Source of the DNA: Actinoallomurus sp963850195
GTDB lineage: Bacteria > Actinomycetota > Actinomycetes > Streptosporangiales > Streptosporangiaceae
Length of the DNA stretch: 64,000 bases
Direction of reading: 5' to 3'
Assembly (NCBI GenBank): GCA_963850195.1
Contig: CAWKKD010000007.1
Coordinates: 1 to 64,000 of the forward strand
A model generated the notes under the pieces. It made no database searches and was not told the DNA's origin. It saw only the letters and a program-made list of their open reading frames with translations. A program made the position numbers and the translations under genes. Of this stretch, positions 23,367 to 31,304 are shown piece by piece (position 1 is the first letter of the stretch; each line of letters begins with the position of its first letter).

Positions 23367-23388
23367 CCTGATATCCCCGGTTATCAGG
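23367..23388. promoter_or_regulatory. inverted repeat, possible operator
   Basis: CCTGATA at 23367-23373 is repeated as its reverse complement TATCAGG at 23382-23388 with an eight-base spacer, in the 290-base gap between divergent rmuC and the XRE-headed operon. Position and symmetry suit a repressor site, perhaps for the XRE protein encoded next. There is no direct evidence. Confidence 0.35.
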
Positions 23389-23505
23389 TGACCTCATCCG
23401 AAATGCCCTTACCGCCCTTAAAGTCCTCCCCTTGGCGCGGAGCATCACTTGGTGCCGCAACACCGCACTCCGTCCGCATGGACTTCCATTCCCGAAGAGC
23501 AGAAG

Positions 23506-23652
23506 ATGAAGAAGATCAGCACTGTCGTGACGGCCCTGCTCACGCTCACCCTCGCGGCGTGCACCACGAGCGAGGTGACCAGCAACCCGGCTGGCGCAGT
23601 GCTCTTTCGTAGTCGGACGCTGTGGGTGACGATGATGTGGTGGCCGAGCTGA
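23506..23652 (+). CDS. short lipoprotein-like peptide
   Basis: A 48-residue ORF starting with a classic lipoprotein signal: KKISTVVTALLTLTLAAC, whose lipobox LAAC ends at Cys19. The mature part is only about 30 residues and shows no domain. The 3' end overlaps the start of the XRE regulator. It may be the surviving 5' end of a lipoprotein gene cut when the nucleotide cluster arrived, or a genuine small lipoprotein. Confidence 0.4.
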   Translation: MKKISTVVTALLTLTLAACTTSEVTSNPAGAVLFRSRTLWVTMMWWPS

Positions 23653-24848
23653 TCGGGGAAAGTGACGGCGTCCGGGTGCGGAGGTTCCGGCGGCGTGTGG
23701 GTCTGAGCCAGACGGAATTCGGGCAGCTGATCGGCCGTACGCAGGGTTGGGTATCGATGTTGGAGTCCGACCAGGTGGTGTTGGACTCGGTCAGGATGAT
23801 CAACTCTGTTGCCAAGGCGCTGAAGGTCGATCCGAACGAGCTGCTAGGCCGGCCGAACCGGGTGGGCCAGAAGCCTTCGGAGGATCGAGGGCATGCCTCG
23901 ATCGGGGAGATTCGTCGGCAGGCGCAGCGGTTCGACTTGGCGCCGGACTGGGACGGGCCGGTACGGCAGGTCGATGAGCTCGGCGTCGTGGTGGCGGGCA
24001 TGACTGAGCTTCGGAAGAAGGCGGCCTACCTGCAACTGGCCGAGCGGATCCCCGCGGTGCTCGCCGAGCTTCAGTCGGCGGTTCATACTACGGCCGACGG
24101 GGATCGGGAGCGGTGTTTCGGATTGCTGTCGGTGGCCTATCGGGAGGCCGATGCGGTCGCCTATGCGCGGGGGTATGGGGACCTGTCGATGTTGTTGACC
24201 GATCGGGTCCGTTGGGCCGCGACGCGGTCGGCCGATCCATACCAGGTCGCGGTCGGTGACTACCTGCGAGTGCGTCAGCTGTGGTCGTCGGCATCCTGGG
24301 ACGACTCGCTCGTCGTACTCGACCAGATCGCCTTGGACCTCGATGCGTCCTTCGGAGCAGGGGACCCGCGGGCGATCGCGGTCTGGGGTGCTGTTCAGTT
24401 GCGTGCGGCCATCACCGCCGCTCGAAGACTCGACGCCGACGATGCGTACTCCCGGCTCGACCTGGCGCACGAGGCTCTGGATCGACTGGGCGATGAGGAA
24501 CGGCACGACCACTACAAGTTGGTGTTCACTCAGGGGAACGTCGCCATCCACGGCGTCGCCGTCGCAGTGGAGCTCGGTGATGGCGTCGAGGCGGTCAAGC
24601 GCGGCGCGAAACTACGGCTGCCAGCCGATCTGCCGCCGTCTCGCGCTGGTCATCACTACCTCGACATGGCGCGCGGCTGGCTGTGGTGTGGAGACCGGAC
24701 GCGGTCGCTGGCCGCGATGGAGAAGGCCGAGAAGATCGCCCCGTCTCTTGTGCGCAACCACCCGCTCGCGCAGAAGGCCGTTCGTTCCCTTCTCGATGGG
24801 GAGAATCGCATCTACCGGACAGACTGCGTGGCCTGGGCGTCCGGATGA
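23622..24848 (+). CDS. XRE-family transcriptional regulator with TPR-like C-terminal region
   Basis: 408 residues. The N-terminal Cro/C1 helix-turn-helix (about residues 18-72) reads RVRRFRRRVGLSQTEFGQLI then RTQGWVSMLESDQVV. The long helical C-terminal region (about 110-400) has TPR-like repeats, for example SRLDLAHEALDRLGDEER and SLAAMEKAEKIAP. Such XRE-TPR proteins in actinomycetes often head biosynthetic or nucleotide-metabolism clusters and may sense peptides or small ligands. It is the first gene of the plus-strand arm, 134 bases before the radical SAM gene, so it is probably the local regulator. The start is GTG 23622; in-frame GTG alternatives lie a few codons downstream. Confidence 0.85.
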   Translation: MGDDDVVAELIGESDGVRVRRFRRRVGLSQTEFGQLIGRTQGWVSMLESDQVVLDSVRMINSVAKALKVDPNELLGRPNRVGQKPSEDRGHASIGEIRRQAQRFDLAPDWDGPVRQVDELGVVVAGMTELRKKAAYLQLAERIPAVLAELQSAVHTTADGDRERCFGLLSVAYREADAVAYARGYGDLSMLLTDRVRWAATRSADPYQVAVGDYLRVRQLWSSASWDDSLVVLDQIALDLDASFGAGDPRAIAVWGAVQLRAAITAARRLDADDAYSRLDLAHEALDRLGDEERHDHYKLVFTQGNVAIHGVAVAVELGDGVEAVKRGAKLRLPADLPPSRAGHHYLDMARGWLWCGDRTRSLAAMEKAEKIAPSLVRNHPLAQKAVRSLLDGENRIYRTDCVAWASG

Positions 24849-24982
24849 ACGTGCTCTGAACCGGCGCGGTCACATGGCGTGATGTGGCCAACCCGTCCCG
24901 ATATCAACGCCGCTGATGTCTGAGGCCCTTGCCCGGCGTACGGTCCGGAACATCAGCAGAACCGGATGAGGGGCGAACGCTC

Positions 24983-26530
24983 ATGGTGCCGACGAAGCCT
25001 TCCCGCTGTGTGATTCTCGACTGCTACACCGTTGAGCCGTCCGGGCTCGGTGTCCCTCCGTACCTGTCGACGTACGCGCGGACGGCGTACGGGGCGTTAC
25101 GCACGGCGCATCCGGACGCGACGGTGACGTACCTGACGATCGATGACGTGCGATGGTGTCTCAACTCCGGTCGGCCGTTCACCGAGCAGCCTCTAACGGA
25201 TCGACTCACCTATTCAGCGACCACCAACCGGGACCAGGCACTACAACATCTCGCGGACGCCGACGTCACGGTCGTCATCGGCGGCGACGCGGTCCCGTCG
25301 GTGCACCTGCAGGCGGTCAACGGGTCGCCGGAGGAGATCGCCCGGGCTCTGGCGTGCACGCGGGGGAGGAGGATTCTTCTCGGCCCGTTGTCCTCCTACG
25401 TACAGGCGGACCCGGCGAGCTACGGCGGCCTGTTCGACGCCGTCCACACCCATACCGTCACCTCCGGTGACCTGCGGTCAGGCACGCGGCAGGCCGCCGC
25501 CTACGCCACCTTGGCCGCGGACCGTGTACCGATGGGCGATCTCATCGGCCAGCTCACCTGGACACCAGTCGCCGAGGTCGAGCTGTACCGGGGCTGTACC
25601 CGGCGGCGGTTCTGCGACTTCTGCAACGAGCCCGTGAAAGCCGCCCAAGTCGACTTCCGCCCCGTCAACGACGTCATCGCCGAGATCGCCGGATTACACG
25701 CGGCCGGGGTGCGCCATGTACGGCTGGGGCAGCAGACCTGCTTCTTCTCCTACGCCAACCGTGACGCCGCGGCCATCGAGCGGCTACTGGCCGGAATCCG
25801 TGACGCTGCGCCCGAGCTCGCGGTGCTGCACATCGACAACGCCGATCCGCTCGCCGTCGCCTCCCGATCCGGTGCCAAGATCGCCCGACTCGTCGCCGAG
25901 TACTGCAGCGAAGGCAACTGCGCGCCGATGGGCATCGAGTCCTTCGATCCCGCAGTGATCGAAGCCAACACCCTGACCTGCACACCGGCCGTGCTGATGC
26001 GCGCGATCGAGAACGTCAACGAGGCCGGCGCGCAGATCGGTACGGGTGGGCTGCCGATGCTGCTTCCCGGACTGAACCTGATCTACGGGCTGCCCGGTGA
26101 GACCCACCGCACCCACTATGAGAACCTCGCCGGCCTCACCACGATCCTCGACCAGGGATTCCTGTGTCACCGGATCAACGTCCGGCAGGCACGCGCCTAT
26201 CCCGGCACCCCGCTCGCCGCGATGAACGATCAGCAGGCCCCTCCATCGGCTGAGCACTTCGCCACCTGGAACGCAGACATCGCGCACATCTTCGACGCCC
26301 CGATGAAGGAGCGCGTCTACCCGGCCGGCCGGGCGATCAGCGGCACGCATGCCTTCTTCGTCAACGAGCTCGGCACCTGGCACCGGCGGCTCGGCTCCTA
26401 CTCGATCCAGATCGTCGAACGCGACACCCATCGGCGCCTGTACGAGCCAGGTGACATGTTCGTCACCGAACACGGTCCCCGCTTCATCTTCGGCCGCCGG
26501 CGCACGGAGGCACGTGATGCTGCGGCTTAG
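24983..26530 (+). CDS. radical SAM enzyme with CX5CX2C cluster motif
   Basis: 515 residues. The N-terminal about 200 residues resemble a Rossmann or B12-binding-like module (VTVVIGGDAVPSVHL, RRILLGPLSSYVQ). The radical SAM core begins at VEVELYRGCTRRRFCDFCNE. Its cysteines are spaced CX5CX2C rather than the usual CX3CX2C, so an unusual but still three-Cys cluster site is predicted. Other core elements follow: HVRLGQQTCFFSYANRDAA, PMGIESFDPAVIEANTL, and MLLPGLNLIYGLPGETHRT (the GEE/G-E region variant). A short C-terminal domain ends at 26530. The start ATG 24983 follows GAGGGG. It overlaps the racemase-like gene by 14 bases. The substrate is unknown; context suggests a nucleoside or its sugar. 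Confidence 0.85.
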   Translation: MVPTKPSRCVILDCYTVEPSGLGVPPYLSTYARTAYGALRTAHPDATVTYLTIDDVRWCLNSGRPFTEQPLTDRLTYSATTNRDQALQHLADADVTVVIGGDAVPSVHLQAVNGSPEEIARALACTRGRRILLGPLSSYVQADPASYGGLFDAVHTHTVTSGDLRSGTRQAAAYATLAADRVPMGDLIGQLTWTPVAEVELYRGCTRRRFCDFCNEPVKAAQVDFRPVNDVIAEIAGLHAAGVRHVRLGQQTCFFSYANRDAAAIERLLAGIRDAAPELAVLHIDNADPLAVASRSGAKIARLVAEYCSEGNCAPMGIESFDPAVIEANTLTCTPAVLMRAIENVNEAGAQIGTGGLPMLLPGLNLIYGLPGETHRTHYENLAGLTTILDQGFLCHRINVRQARAYPGTPLAAMNDQQAPPSAEHFATWNADIAHIFDAPMKERVYPAGRAISGTHAFFVNELGTWHRRLGSYSIQIVERDTHRRLYEPGDMFVTEHGPRFIFGRRRTEARDAAA

Positions 26531-27215
26531 CAGCAAGTCCGGCTTTCCGCGCGACGGCCAGGGCGAGCATGTGGGAGTGCTTGTTCCGTGGGCGAACACC
26601 GTCGTCGAGACTGAACTGCCCATCTGGGGAGAAGGCCAGGTCGTGTGGCACTACTCCCGTCTTGTCCCGCCCACCGGTGGCACCGCACTTACCGAGGACT
26701 TCTTGAGCGGGTTGGTCGACGCGATGCCCGCTGCGCTCTTCCAGCTCTCCCCGTTGCCGCTGAGTAGGGTCTATCTCGCGTGTACCTCAGCCGCGTTCAC
26801 TCAGCAGGTCGCGGTGAAGGAAGCCACCGCCGGTGCAGGGGTCGAGGTGGTGACGGCGTTCGACGCGATCACCAACACGCTGAACCGCCTCGGACACCGA
26901 TCCATCGCCCTGGCCACTCCCTATCCCGATCCGGTCACCGCCGTCGAGGTCGAGGCATTCGAATCCCGCGGCATCGCCGTGACCGCCTCTGCCGGACTCG
27001 ACCTGGCCGACGGGTACCCCGCCATCACCGACGACCAGATCGATGAAATGGTTACTGGTATCGGCCGCCAAGCCATCAAGGAAGCGGACGCGGTGGTGCT
27101 GTCGTGCACCGGCTGGCCGACCCGCACAGCGATCCGACGGCTCCGCCGCAGATGCGGACGCCCGACGATCTCATCGAACCTCGCGATCTGCATGCACGCC
27201 CGCAGGAGCCCATGA
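26517..27215 (+). CDS. Asp/Glu racemase superfamily protein (maleate isomerase-like)
   Basis: 232 residues, related to maleate cis-trans isomerase and arylmalonate decarboxylase. The first catalytic Cys lies in VYLACTSAAFTQQV and the second in ADAVVLSCTGWPTRTAI. Early segment HVGVLVPWANTVVETELPIW and the NTLNRLGHRSIALATPYPDP stretch match the family. The C-terminus (SSNLAICMHARRSP) is shorter than usual, so the last helix may be lost or frameshifted. It overlaps the radical SAM gene upstream and the HhH gene downstream (ATGA), so the three are co-translated. A role in nucleoside chemistry is not known for the family. It may act on a small carboxylic side chain or be a repurposed fold. Confidence 0.75.
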   Translation: MLRLSSKSGFPRDGQGEHVGVLVPWANTVVETELPIWGEGQVVWHYSRLVPPTGGTALTEDFLSGLVDAMPAALFQLSPLPLSRVYLACTSAAFTQQVAVKEATAGAGVEVVTAFDAITNTLNRLGHRSIALATPYPDPVTAVEVEAFESRGIAVTASAGLDLADGYPAITDDQIDEMVTGIGRQAIKEADAVVLSCTGWPTRTAIRRLRRRCGRPTISSNLAICMHARRSP

Positions 27216-28033
27216 TGATCGAACACGAACTCACTGCCTTCTCCGGCGGTCTCGCCGCCCGAATCAACGCCCTGGTCGCGGTCGCCGCCGCTCAACCCGA
27301 CGTGAAGGCCTCGGTAGAGGCCAATCACGACGACAACAGGTGGTGGCCGCTGTTCGTGTCCGACTGGCGGATCCGGATGGCCGTCGCCGGATGGAGCAGC
27401 CGTGTCTCCTACTCGATGATCGGCACGTACGCGTCCGTGGTGAAGACCGCCGACGCCTACGGGTGGGATCAGCTCACCGAGATGGACGACACCCGGCTCG
27501 CCGCGGTCGTCCGGCCGCTCGGCCTGACCGAGGCCCGGATCCGCTACCTGCGCTCCCTCCAGGACTTTCTTTTGGACCGGCCGTCCGCGGCACTACTGAC
27601 CATGCCAGCCGAGAAATTCATTGCCGAGTTCGCGGCCCACGTCAGCGGGGCATCGTTCAAGATCGCCCAATGCGCCGCCCTGTACGCCCGTGGCTACCAC
27701 TGCGGGATCATCCCCATCGATTCCGGCATGGTCACCTTGCTCGCCCCGCTGCTCGGGATACGCCTGGACACCGGCGCCAAGGGCCACGAGCGGATGCGGT
27801 CCTTGATGGAAGCCTGCGCGGCCGCCAACGCCGACGACTATCAGAACCTGATCGACCGACATCACTACGCCATCACCATCCCCGATGACGCCACGCCCAC
27901 CTGGTGGATGCACCTGGTGCTCATCTACTTCAAACGCCATTACCTCAATCAGCCGACCAGCCCGCGCCTGTGCGGCCAACGACCAGTCTGTCCCGAGCTG
28001 CTGGACTGCCCGCATGCCGATACACCGGCATGA
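27212..28033 (+). CDS. HhH-GPD (endonuclease III-like) protein
   Basis: 273 residues, ATG 27212 with a GGAG site, overlapping the previous stop. The middle resembles the helix-hairpin-helix base-excision fold: TEARIRYLRSLQDFLLD, then VSGASFKIAQCAALYARGYH and IIPIDSGMVTLLAPLLGI, where the Asp of PIDSG sits at the position of the catalytic Asp in the family's V-D-T segment. The C-terminus has a Cys cluster, LCGQRPVCPELLDCPH, like a reduced iron-sulfur loop. Such HhH enzymes outside DNA repair have been predicted in base-modification gene clusters. Here it sits inside a nucleotide-metabolism operon, so it may act on a modified nucleoside rather than on damaged DNA (inference). Confidence 0.65.
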   Translation: MMIEHELTAFSGGLAARINALVAVAAAQPDVKASVEANHDDNRWWPLFVSDWRIRMAVAGWSSRVSYSMIGTYASVVKTADAYGWDQLTEMDDTRLAAVVRPLGLTEARIRYLRSLQDFLLDRPSAALLTMPAEKFIAEFAAHVSGASFKIAQCAALYARGYHCGIIPIDSGMVTLLAPLLGIRLDTGAKGHERMRSLMEACAAANADDYQNLIDRHHYAITIPDDATPTWWMHLVLIYFKRHYLNQPTSPRLCGQRPVCPELLDCPHADTPA

Positions 28034-28848
28034 ACGGCCTCGGCTGTCATCGGGAACATCTCCATCGACACCGCCCGCTACCCCGCACGGTATCCAGCAC
28101 GAGCTCCTGGGCGGCGCCGCTCTCCACCACGCCCTCGCCGCCGGCCGGGCCGGGCTGACCGCCTGGCCCATCTCGGTGATCGGCGACGACCTGAGCGGTA
28201 TCCGTGCCGATCCCCGGTTGGGCTCGATCGCACTTCAGCCACGTCCTGTCGGTCTCCGGTCCCTCCTGCCGGTTCACCCTCACCTACGACAGCGAAGGAC
28301 ACATCGCGAAGGTGGAGAGCGACTACGGAGTGGCCGAGGCGCTGACCGAGCACGCCATCACAGTCCTGGACAAGCGGGACTTCGACCACTGGCACGTCGC
28401 ATGCCGTCACCCGCTCGACGTTCAACGCGTCCTGCACCCGCCTGATCGCCGACGAACGACCGTTCAGCGTTGACTTCCACCTGGCCAGTGCCACCAAGCA
28501 GATCAAAGCCGCGCATCCCGCTCTACCCCGGGCAGACCGTCGTATTCGTCAACGCCGCCGAGCACGACCTGCTTCGAGCGGCATGTCCCACCCGAAACCC
28601 TTCCTGCCGTCGTCGTCTCTGACGGTGCCGGCGAAGCCACCCTCTTCCGCTACGGCGCATCCGTCGCATCCGCAGTTCCCCCGCACGTCACGGCACAGGA
28701 AGTGACCGGCGCGGGGGACACCCTGGCCGGAACCTTCCTCGCCTGCACCCTGCGAGGCGCCTCGGACGAGCAAGCCCTCACCGCGGCGGTGGCCGCCGCC
28801 TCCCACCACGTCGCCTTACCCGGCCTTCGGCATCGCCTCAAGACCTGA
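28030..28848 (+). pseudogene. PfkB-family carbohydrate/nucleoside kinase, frameshifted
   Basis: Ribokinase-like kinase in at least four frames. Recognisable blocks in order: VIGNISIDTARYP, ELLGGAALHHALAAGRAGLT, AWPISVIGDDLSGI, RFTLTYDSEGHIAKVESDYG, FDHWHVACRHPLDV, and the PfkB signature VTGAGDTLAGTFLA with its catalytic Asp, then ALTAAVAAASHHVALPG. The ATG 28030 overlaps the HhH stop (ATGA) and the final TGA at 28848 lies 9 bases before the next gene, so the operon layout is preserved. It would phosphorylate a sugar, nucleoside or pyrimidine alcohol. The frame damage is greater here than anywhere else in the plus arm. Confidence 0.75.
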
Positions 28849-28857
28849 AGGACTCAC

Positions 28858-29415
28858 GTGGCTCTGTACTACGTCGCCCATCGGCTGTTCGCCGCCCACG
28901 ACCGAGCCTTAGCCGCCTACCTCGCCCATCGAATCGCCCGCGTCCACGGGCCCGACTCGGTGTTCCTTCCCTTCTGCGACACCGATGAGGAGAACCTGGT
29001 CGCCGACTGCAAAGGCCGGCGGCTGTACGAACTCGACACCCAGCGCCTCGACCGGATCACCGCGATCGCCGCGATCCTGCACGGCCCCAGCCTCGACGAC
29101 GGCGTCTGCATGGAACTCGGCTACGCCGCCGCCCGCGGCATCCCGGCCATCGCCATGACGACCGACTTCCAGAACTACGGACCCACCTCCGACGGCGGCC
29201 AACGTGTCCTGTTCCCCGACCCGCTCCTGCCCGTGATCCTCAGCGGCTCGGTGCAGGCCTTCCGGCTCGGTGCCACCACGGGCCCTCACACCGATCGGTA
29301 CGCCGACTTCCTCGCCCAGAATCTCGCCACCCTGGAGGAAGCCACCGAGCAGGCTCGTCCAGGTCCCTCGACGGCCCGCTGCCGTCGATCAGCCCATTCC
29401 TCCCGGCAGCCATGA
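28858..29415 (+). CDS. nucleoside 2-deoxyribosyltransferase-like protein (catalytic Glu present)
   Basis: 185 residues, GTG 28858 with AAGGA seven bases upstream. Family signature ILHGPSLDDGVCMELGYAAA: the GxxxELGYA Glu (residue 86) matches the nucleophile of nucleoside 2-deoxyribosyltransferases and of the related CMP N-glycosidases BlsM and MilB. The early segment FLPFCDTDEENLVADCKG would hold substrate-binding residues. It cleaves or transfers an N-glycosidic bond of a nucleoside or nucleotide. It overlaps a second, shorter homologue by four bases. With a cytidylate-type thymidylate-synthase homologue nearby, a MilB-like role on a 5-substituted CMP is an attractive inference. Confidence 0.8.
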   Translation: MALYYVAHRLFAAHDRALAAYLAHRIARVHGPDSVFLPFCDTDEENLVADCKGRRLYELDTQRLDRITAIAAILHGPSLDDGVCMELGYAAARGIPAIAMTTDFQNYGPTSDGGQRVLFPDPLLPVILSGSVQAFRLGATTGPHTDRYADFLAQNLATLEEATEQARPGPSTARCRRSAHSSRQP

Positions 29416-29813
29416 ACGGCGCGATTGCCTATCTCGAGCCCTCCCCGTACGGGAGCGACGAGCGCATGTCCGAGGTCGGTGCCCGGCTCCGTACGGCAGG
29501 CTGGGACGTCCACGTCGCAGGCCGGTTCGTCGGCGAGGACGTGCTCGGCAGCGCCGACGCCGACTGGACCGCCCTGTCTCAAGCCTCCATCGCCGTCATC
29601 GACGTCCGCGGACCGGAGACACCCCCAGGCGCGGCAATGACGATCGGAGCCTGCGCCGCCACAGACCGCCCGGTCTACGCCCTGGACCCACACGGCTGGT
29701 GGACCTTCGCCGACGGCCGGGAACCCAACTACCGCAACCTCATGATCCAATACGGGCTCACCGGCACGTTCAGCCGACCCGGACAGCTCCTCGATCTGCT
29801 GGGCGTACGGTGA
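29412..29813 (+). CDS. second nucleoside 2-deoxyribosyltransferase-like protein (Glu lacking)
   Basis: 133 residues, ATGA overlap with the upstream homologue. The fold signature is kept (IAYLEPSPYG, WTALSQASIAVIDVRGPETP, then PPGAAMTIGACAATDRPVYA), but where the family has D-x-G-x-x-x-E-x-G-Y-A this protein has PPGAAMTIGACAA, without the catalytic Glu. The C-terminal WWTFADGREPNYRN is conserved in actinomycete relatives as far as I recall. It may pair with the preceding active homologue, as the family forms oligomers whose active sites use residues from neighbouring subunits, or it may be a binding protein. Confidence 0.72.
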   Translation: MNGAIAYLEPSPYGSDERMSEVGARLRTAGWDVHVAGRFVGEDVLGSADADWTALSQASIAVIDVRGPETPPGAAMTIGACAATDRPVYALDPHGWWTFADGREPNYRNLMIQYGLTGTFSRPGQLLDLLGVR

Positions 29814-30308
29814 TGACGGCGCCCGACCTCGCCGCATGGGCGGATCGTCACGAGGTGATCGTGCTCGAGGGCTGCGACGGCGTCGGCAAGACCACCCTCG
29901 CGCTCCAACTCGCGCGACAACATGGCTTCCAACTGGTCCACGCCACCCGTACCCCGGACGGTATCGACCTCGCCGAGCGGTATCGGACGATCCTCGCTCG
30001 GCCGGGCCGACTCGTGCTCGACCGCTGCTTCATCAGCGAACTCGTGTACGGGCCTCTCCTCCACGGCCGTTCCCGGCTCACCCTCGAACAGGCCATCGAG
30101 CTCGCCGCCATCGTGGCCGACCGCCGCGGACTCCTGGTCCACCTGACCGCATCACCCGAGCTCGTCGCCGCTCGCCTCCAGCAACGCGACGGGATCGACC
30201 CCGGATCCTCACCAGATCACCGCGATCATCAACGCCTACCACGACGTCTTTGCCGAACTCGCCCAACGGATCCCAGCCGCCGCCATCCAGATCTGCCAGC
30301 CGACCTGA
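29813..30308 (+). pseudogene. thymidylate kinase-like P-loop kinase (one frameshift near 30205)
   Basis: P-loop nucleotide kinase: VIVLEGCDGVGKTTLALQLA (Walker A), RLVLDRCFISELVYGPLLHG (the DR(Y/W)-like segment) and ERYRTILARPGRLVL. After residue about 128 the frame breaks; the expected continuation QITAIINAYHDVFAELAQRI and TGA at 30308 are in the next frame. The ATG 29813 overlaps the previous stop (TGATG). It would phosphorylate dTMP or an analogous 5-substituted pyrimidine nucleotide. A single indel suggests either a sequencing error or very recent loss. Confidence 0.75.
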
Positions 30309-30385
30309 CCGGCTCTGTCGTCTCCCGTACGCCTCACGAGCCGCCTCGCTAAAGTCTGTTCCCGACCGCATCGAAGACACCAGGA

Positions 30386-30742
30386 GTGTCACAAGAGTCG
30401 GGACAGGCCGTTATGCAGCTACGCGAAATCCAGAAGCTGGCGTGGGAGAACAAGGTCGCCAAGGGGTTCAACACCACCGACCTGCCGCTGGAGTTCGCGC
30501 TCGCGCACGCTGAACTGTCCGAGGCGTTCGAAGCCGCCCGCAAGGACCCGGACCACCTTGGTGAGGAACTGGCCGACACCCTGCTGTTCCTGGCGAGCAT
30601 CGCCGAGATGCGCGGCATCGACCTGGACGACGCCGTCGAGGCCAAAATCGCCAAGAACGCCGCCCGCACCTACCGGCGCAACAAGGACGGAGTCCTGGTC
30701 AAGACCGACCAGACGCTCGCCGCCGAACAGCACACCCGTTGA
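30386..30742 (+). CDS. MazG-like nucleotide pyrophosphohydrolase
   Basis: About 118 residues (GTG 30386) or 109 (ATG 30413). All-alpha NTP pyrophosphohydrolase with the Mg-binding pattern ExxE...ExxD: ALAHAELSEAFEAARKDPDH and LGEELADTLLFLASIAEMRG. MazG-type enzymes convert NTPs or modified dNTPs to monophosphates, a house-cleaning or committed step in nucleotide pathways. Single-domain length is normal for this subgroup. The flavoprotein gene starts at TTG overlapping its stop (TTGA). Confidence 0.82.
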   Translation: MSQESGQAVMQLREIQKLAWENKVAKGFNTTDLPLEFALAHAELSEAFEAARKDPDHLGEELADTLLFLASIAEMRGIDLDDAVEAKIAKNAARTYRRNKDGVLVKTDQTLAAEQHTR

Positions 30743-31248
30743 GCCGGGTGCTGTACGCGGTCCTCAGCGCCGCACCACCCACACACCACGTCCGTGACCT
30801 CGTCACCGCGGCGCACGCACGCGACTTCGACCTCTGCCTGATCGCTACACCGACCGCCGCCCAGTGGCTGGCCGACGACATCCCCGACCTCGAGGCTCTG
30901 ACCGGGCACCCGGTCCGCTCCACGTACAAGAAGCCCACCGACCCCGACGTCCTCCCACCCGCCGACGCCATGCTGGTCGCTCCGGCCACCTTCAACACCA
31001 TCAACAAGTGGGCAGCCGGGATCAGCGACACCCTCGCCCTCGGCCTGATCAACGAAGCCATCGGCCTGCCGATCCCCATCGTCGCCATGCCCTATACGAA
31101 CGACGCGCTTTCCGCGCATCCCGCCCTCGCGACCAGCCTGAACACCCTGAGCTCGGCCGGAGTCGAGATCTGGCGACCAAAGAAACAGCCGACACCCCAG
31201 GACTTCCCATGGGACACGGCCTTGGATCTCCTCGGCCAAGAGCGCTAG
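30739..31248 (+). CDS. flavoprotein of the PPC decarboxylase family
   Basis: 169 residues, likely TTG start 30739 overlapping the MazG stop. HFCD-fold flavoprotein: FDLCLIATPTAAQWLADDIP, the FMN-site segment MLVAPATFNTINKWAAGISD, and the substrate clamp PIPIVAMPYTNDALSAHP in place of the usual P-A-M-N-x-x-M-W. The family oxidatively decarboxylates peptidyl or pantothenoyl cysteine, but many actinomycete members of unknown substrate lie in nucleotide clusters like this one. It is the last gene of the plus-strand arm and converges on the XRE/DUF5753 gene. Confidence 0.8.
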   Translation: MSRVLYAVLSAAPPTHHVRDLVTAAHARDFDLCLIATPTAAQWLADDIPDLEALTGHPVRSTYKKPTDPDVLPPADAMLVAPATFNTINKWAAGISDTLALGLINEAIGLPIPIVAMPYTNDALSAHPALATSLNTLSSAGVEIWRPKKQPTPQDFPWDTALDLLGQER

Positions 31249-31304
31249 AAGACCTCGCCGCTACACGAGTCCTTCCGGGCCGGGTCGATGCGACCTCGCG
31301 CTTC

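Noticed and set aside
30739..31248. Peptidyl-cysteine decarboxylase acting on the 33-residue peptide
   Set aside because: The peptide has no Cys, so the classic EpiD-type reaction cannot apply.
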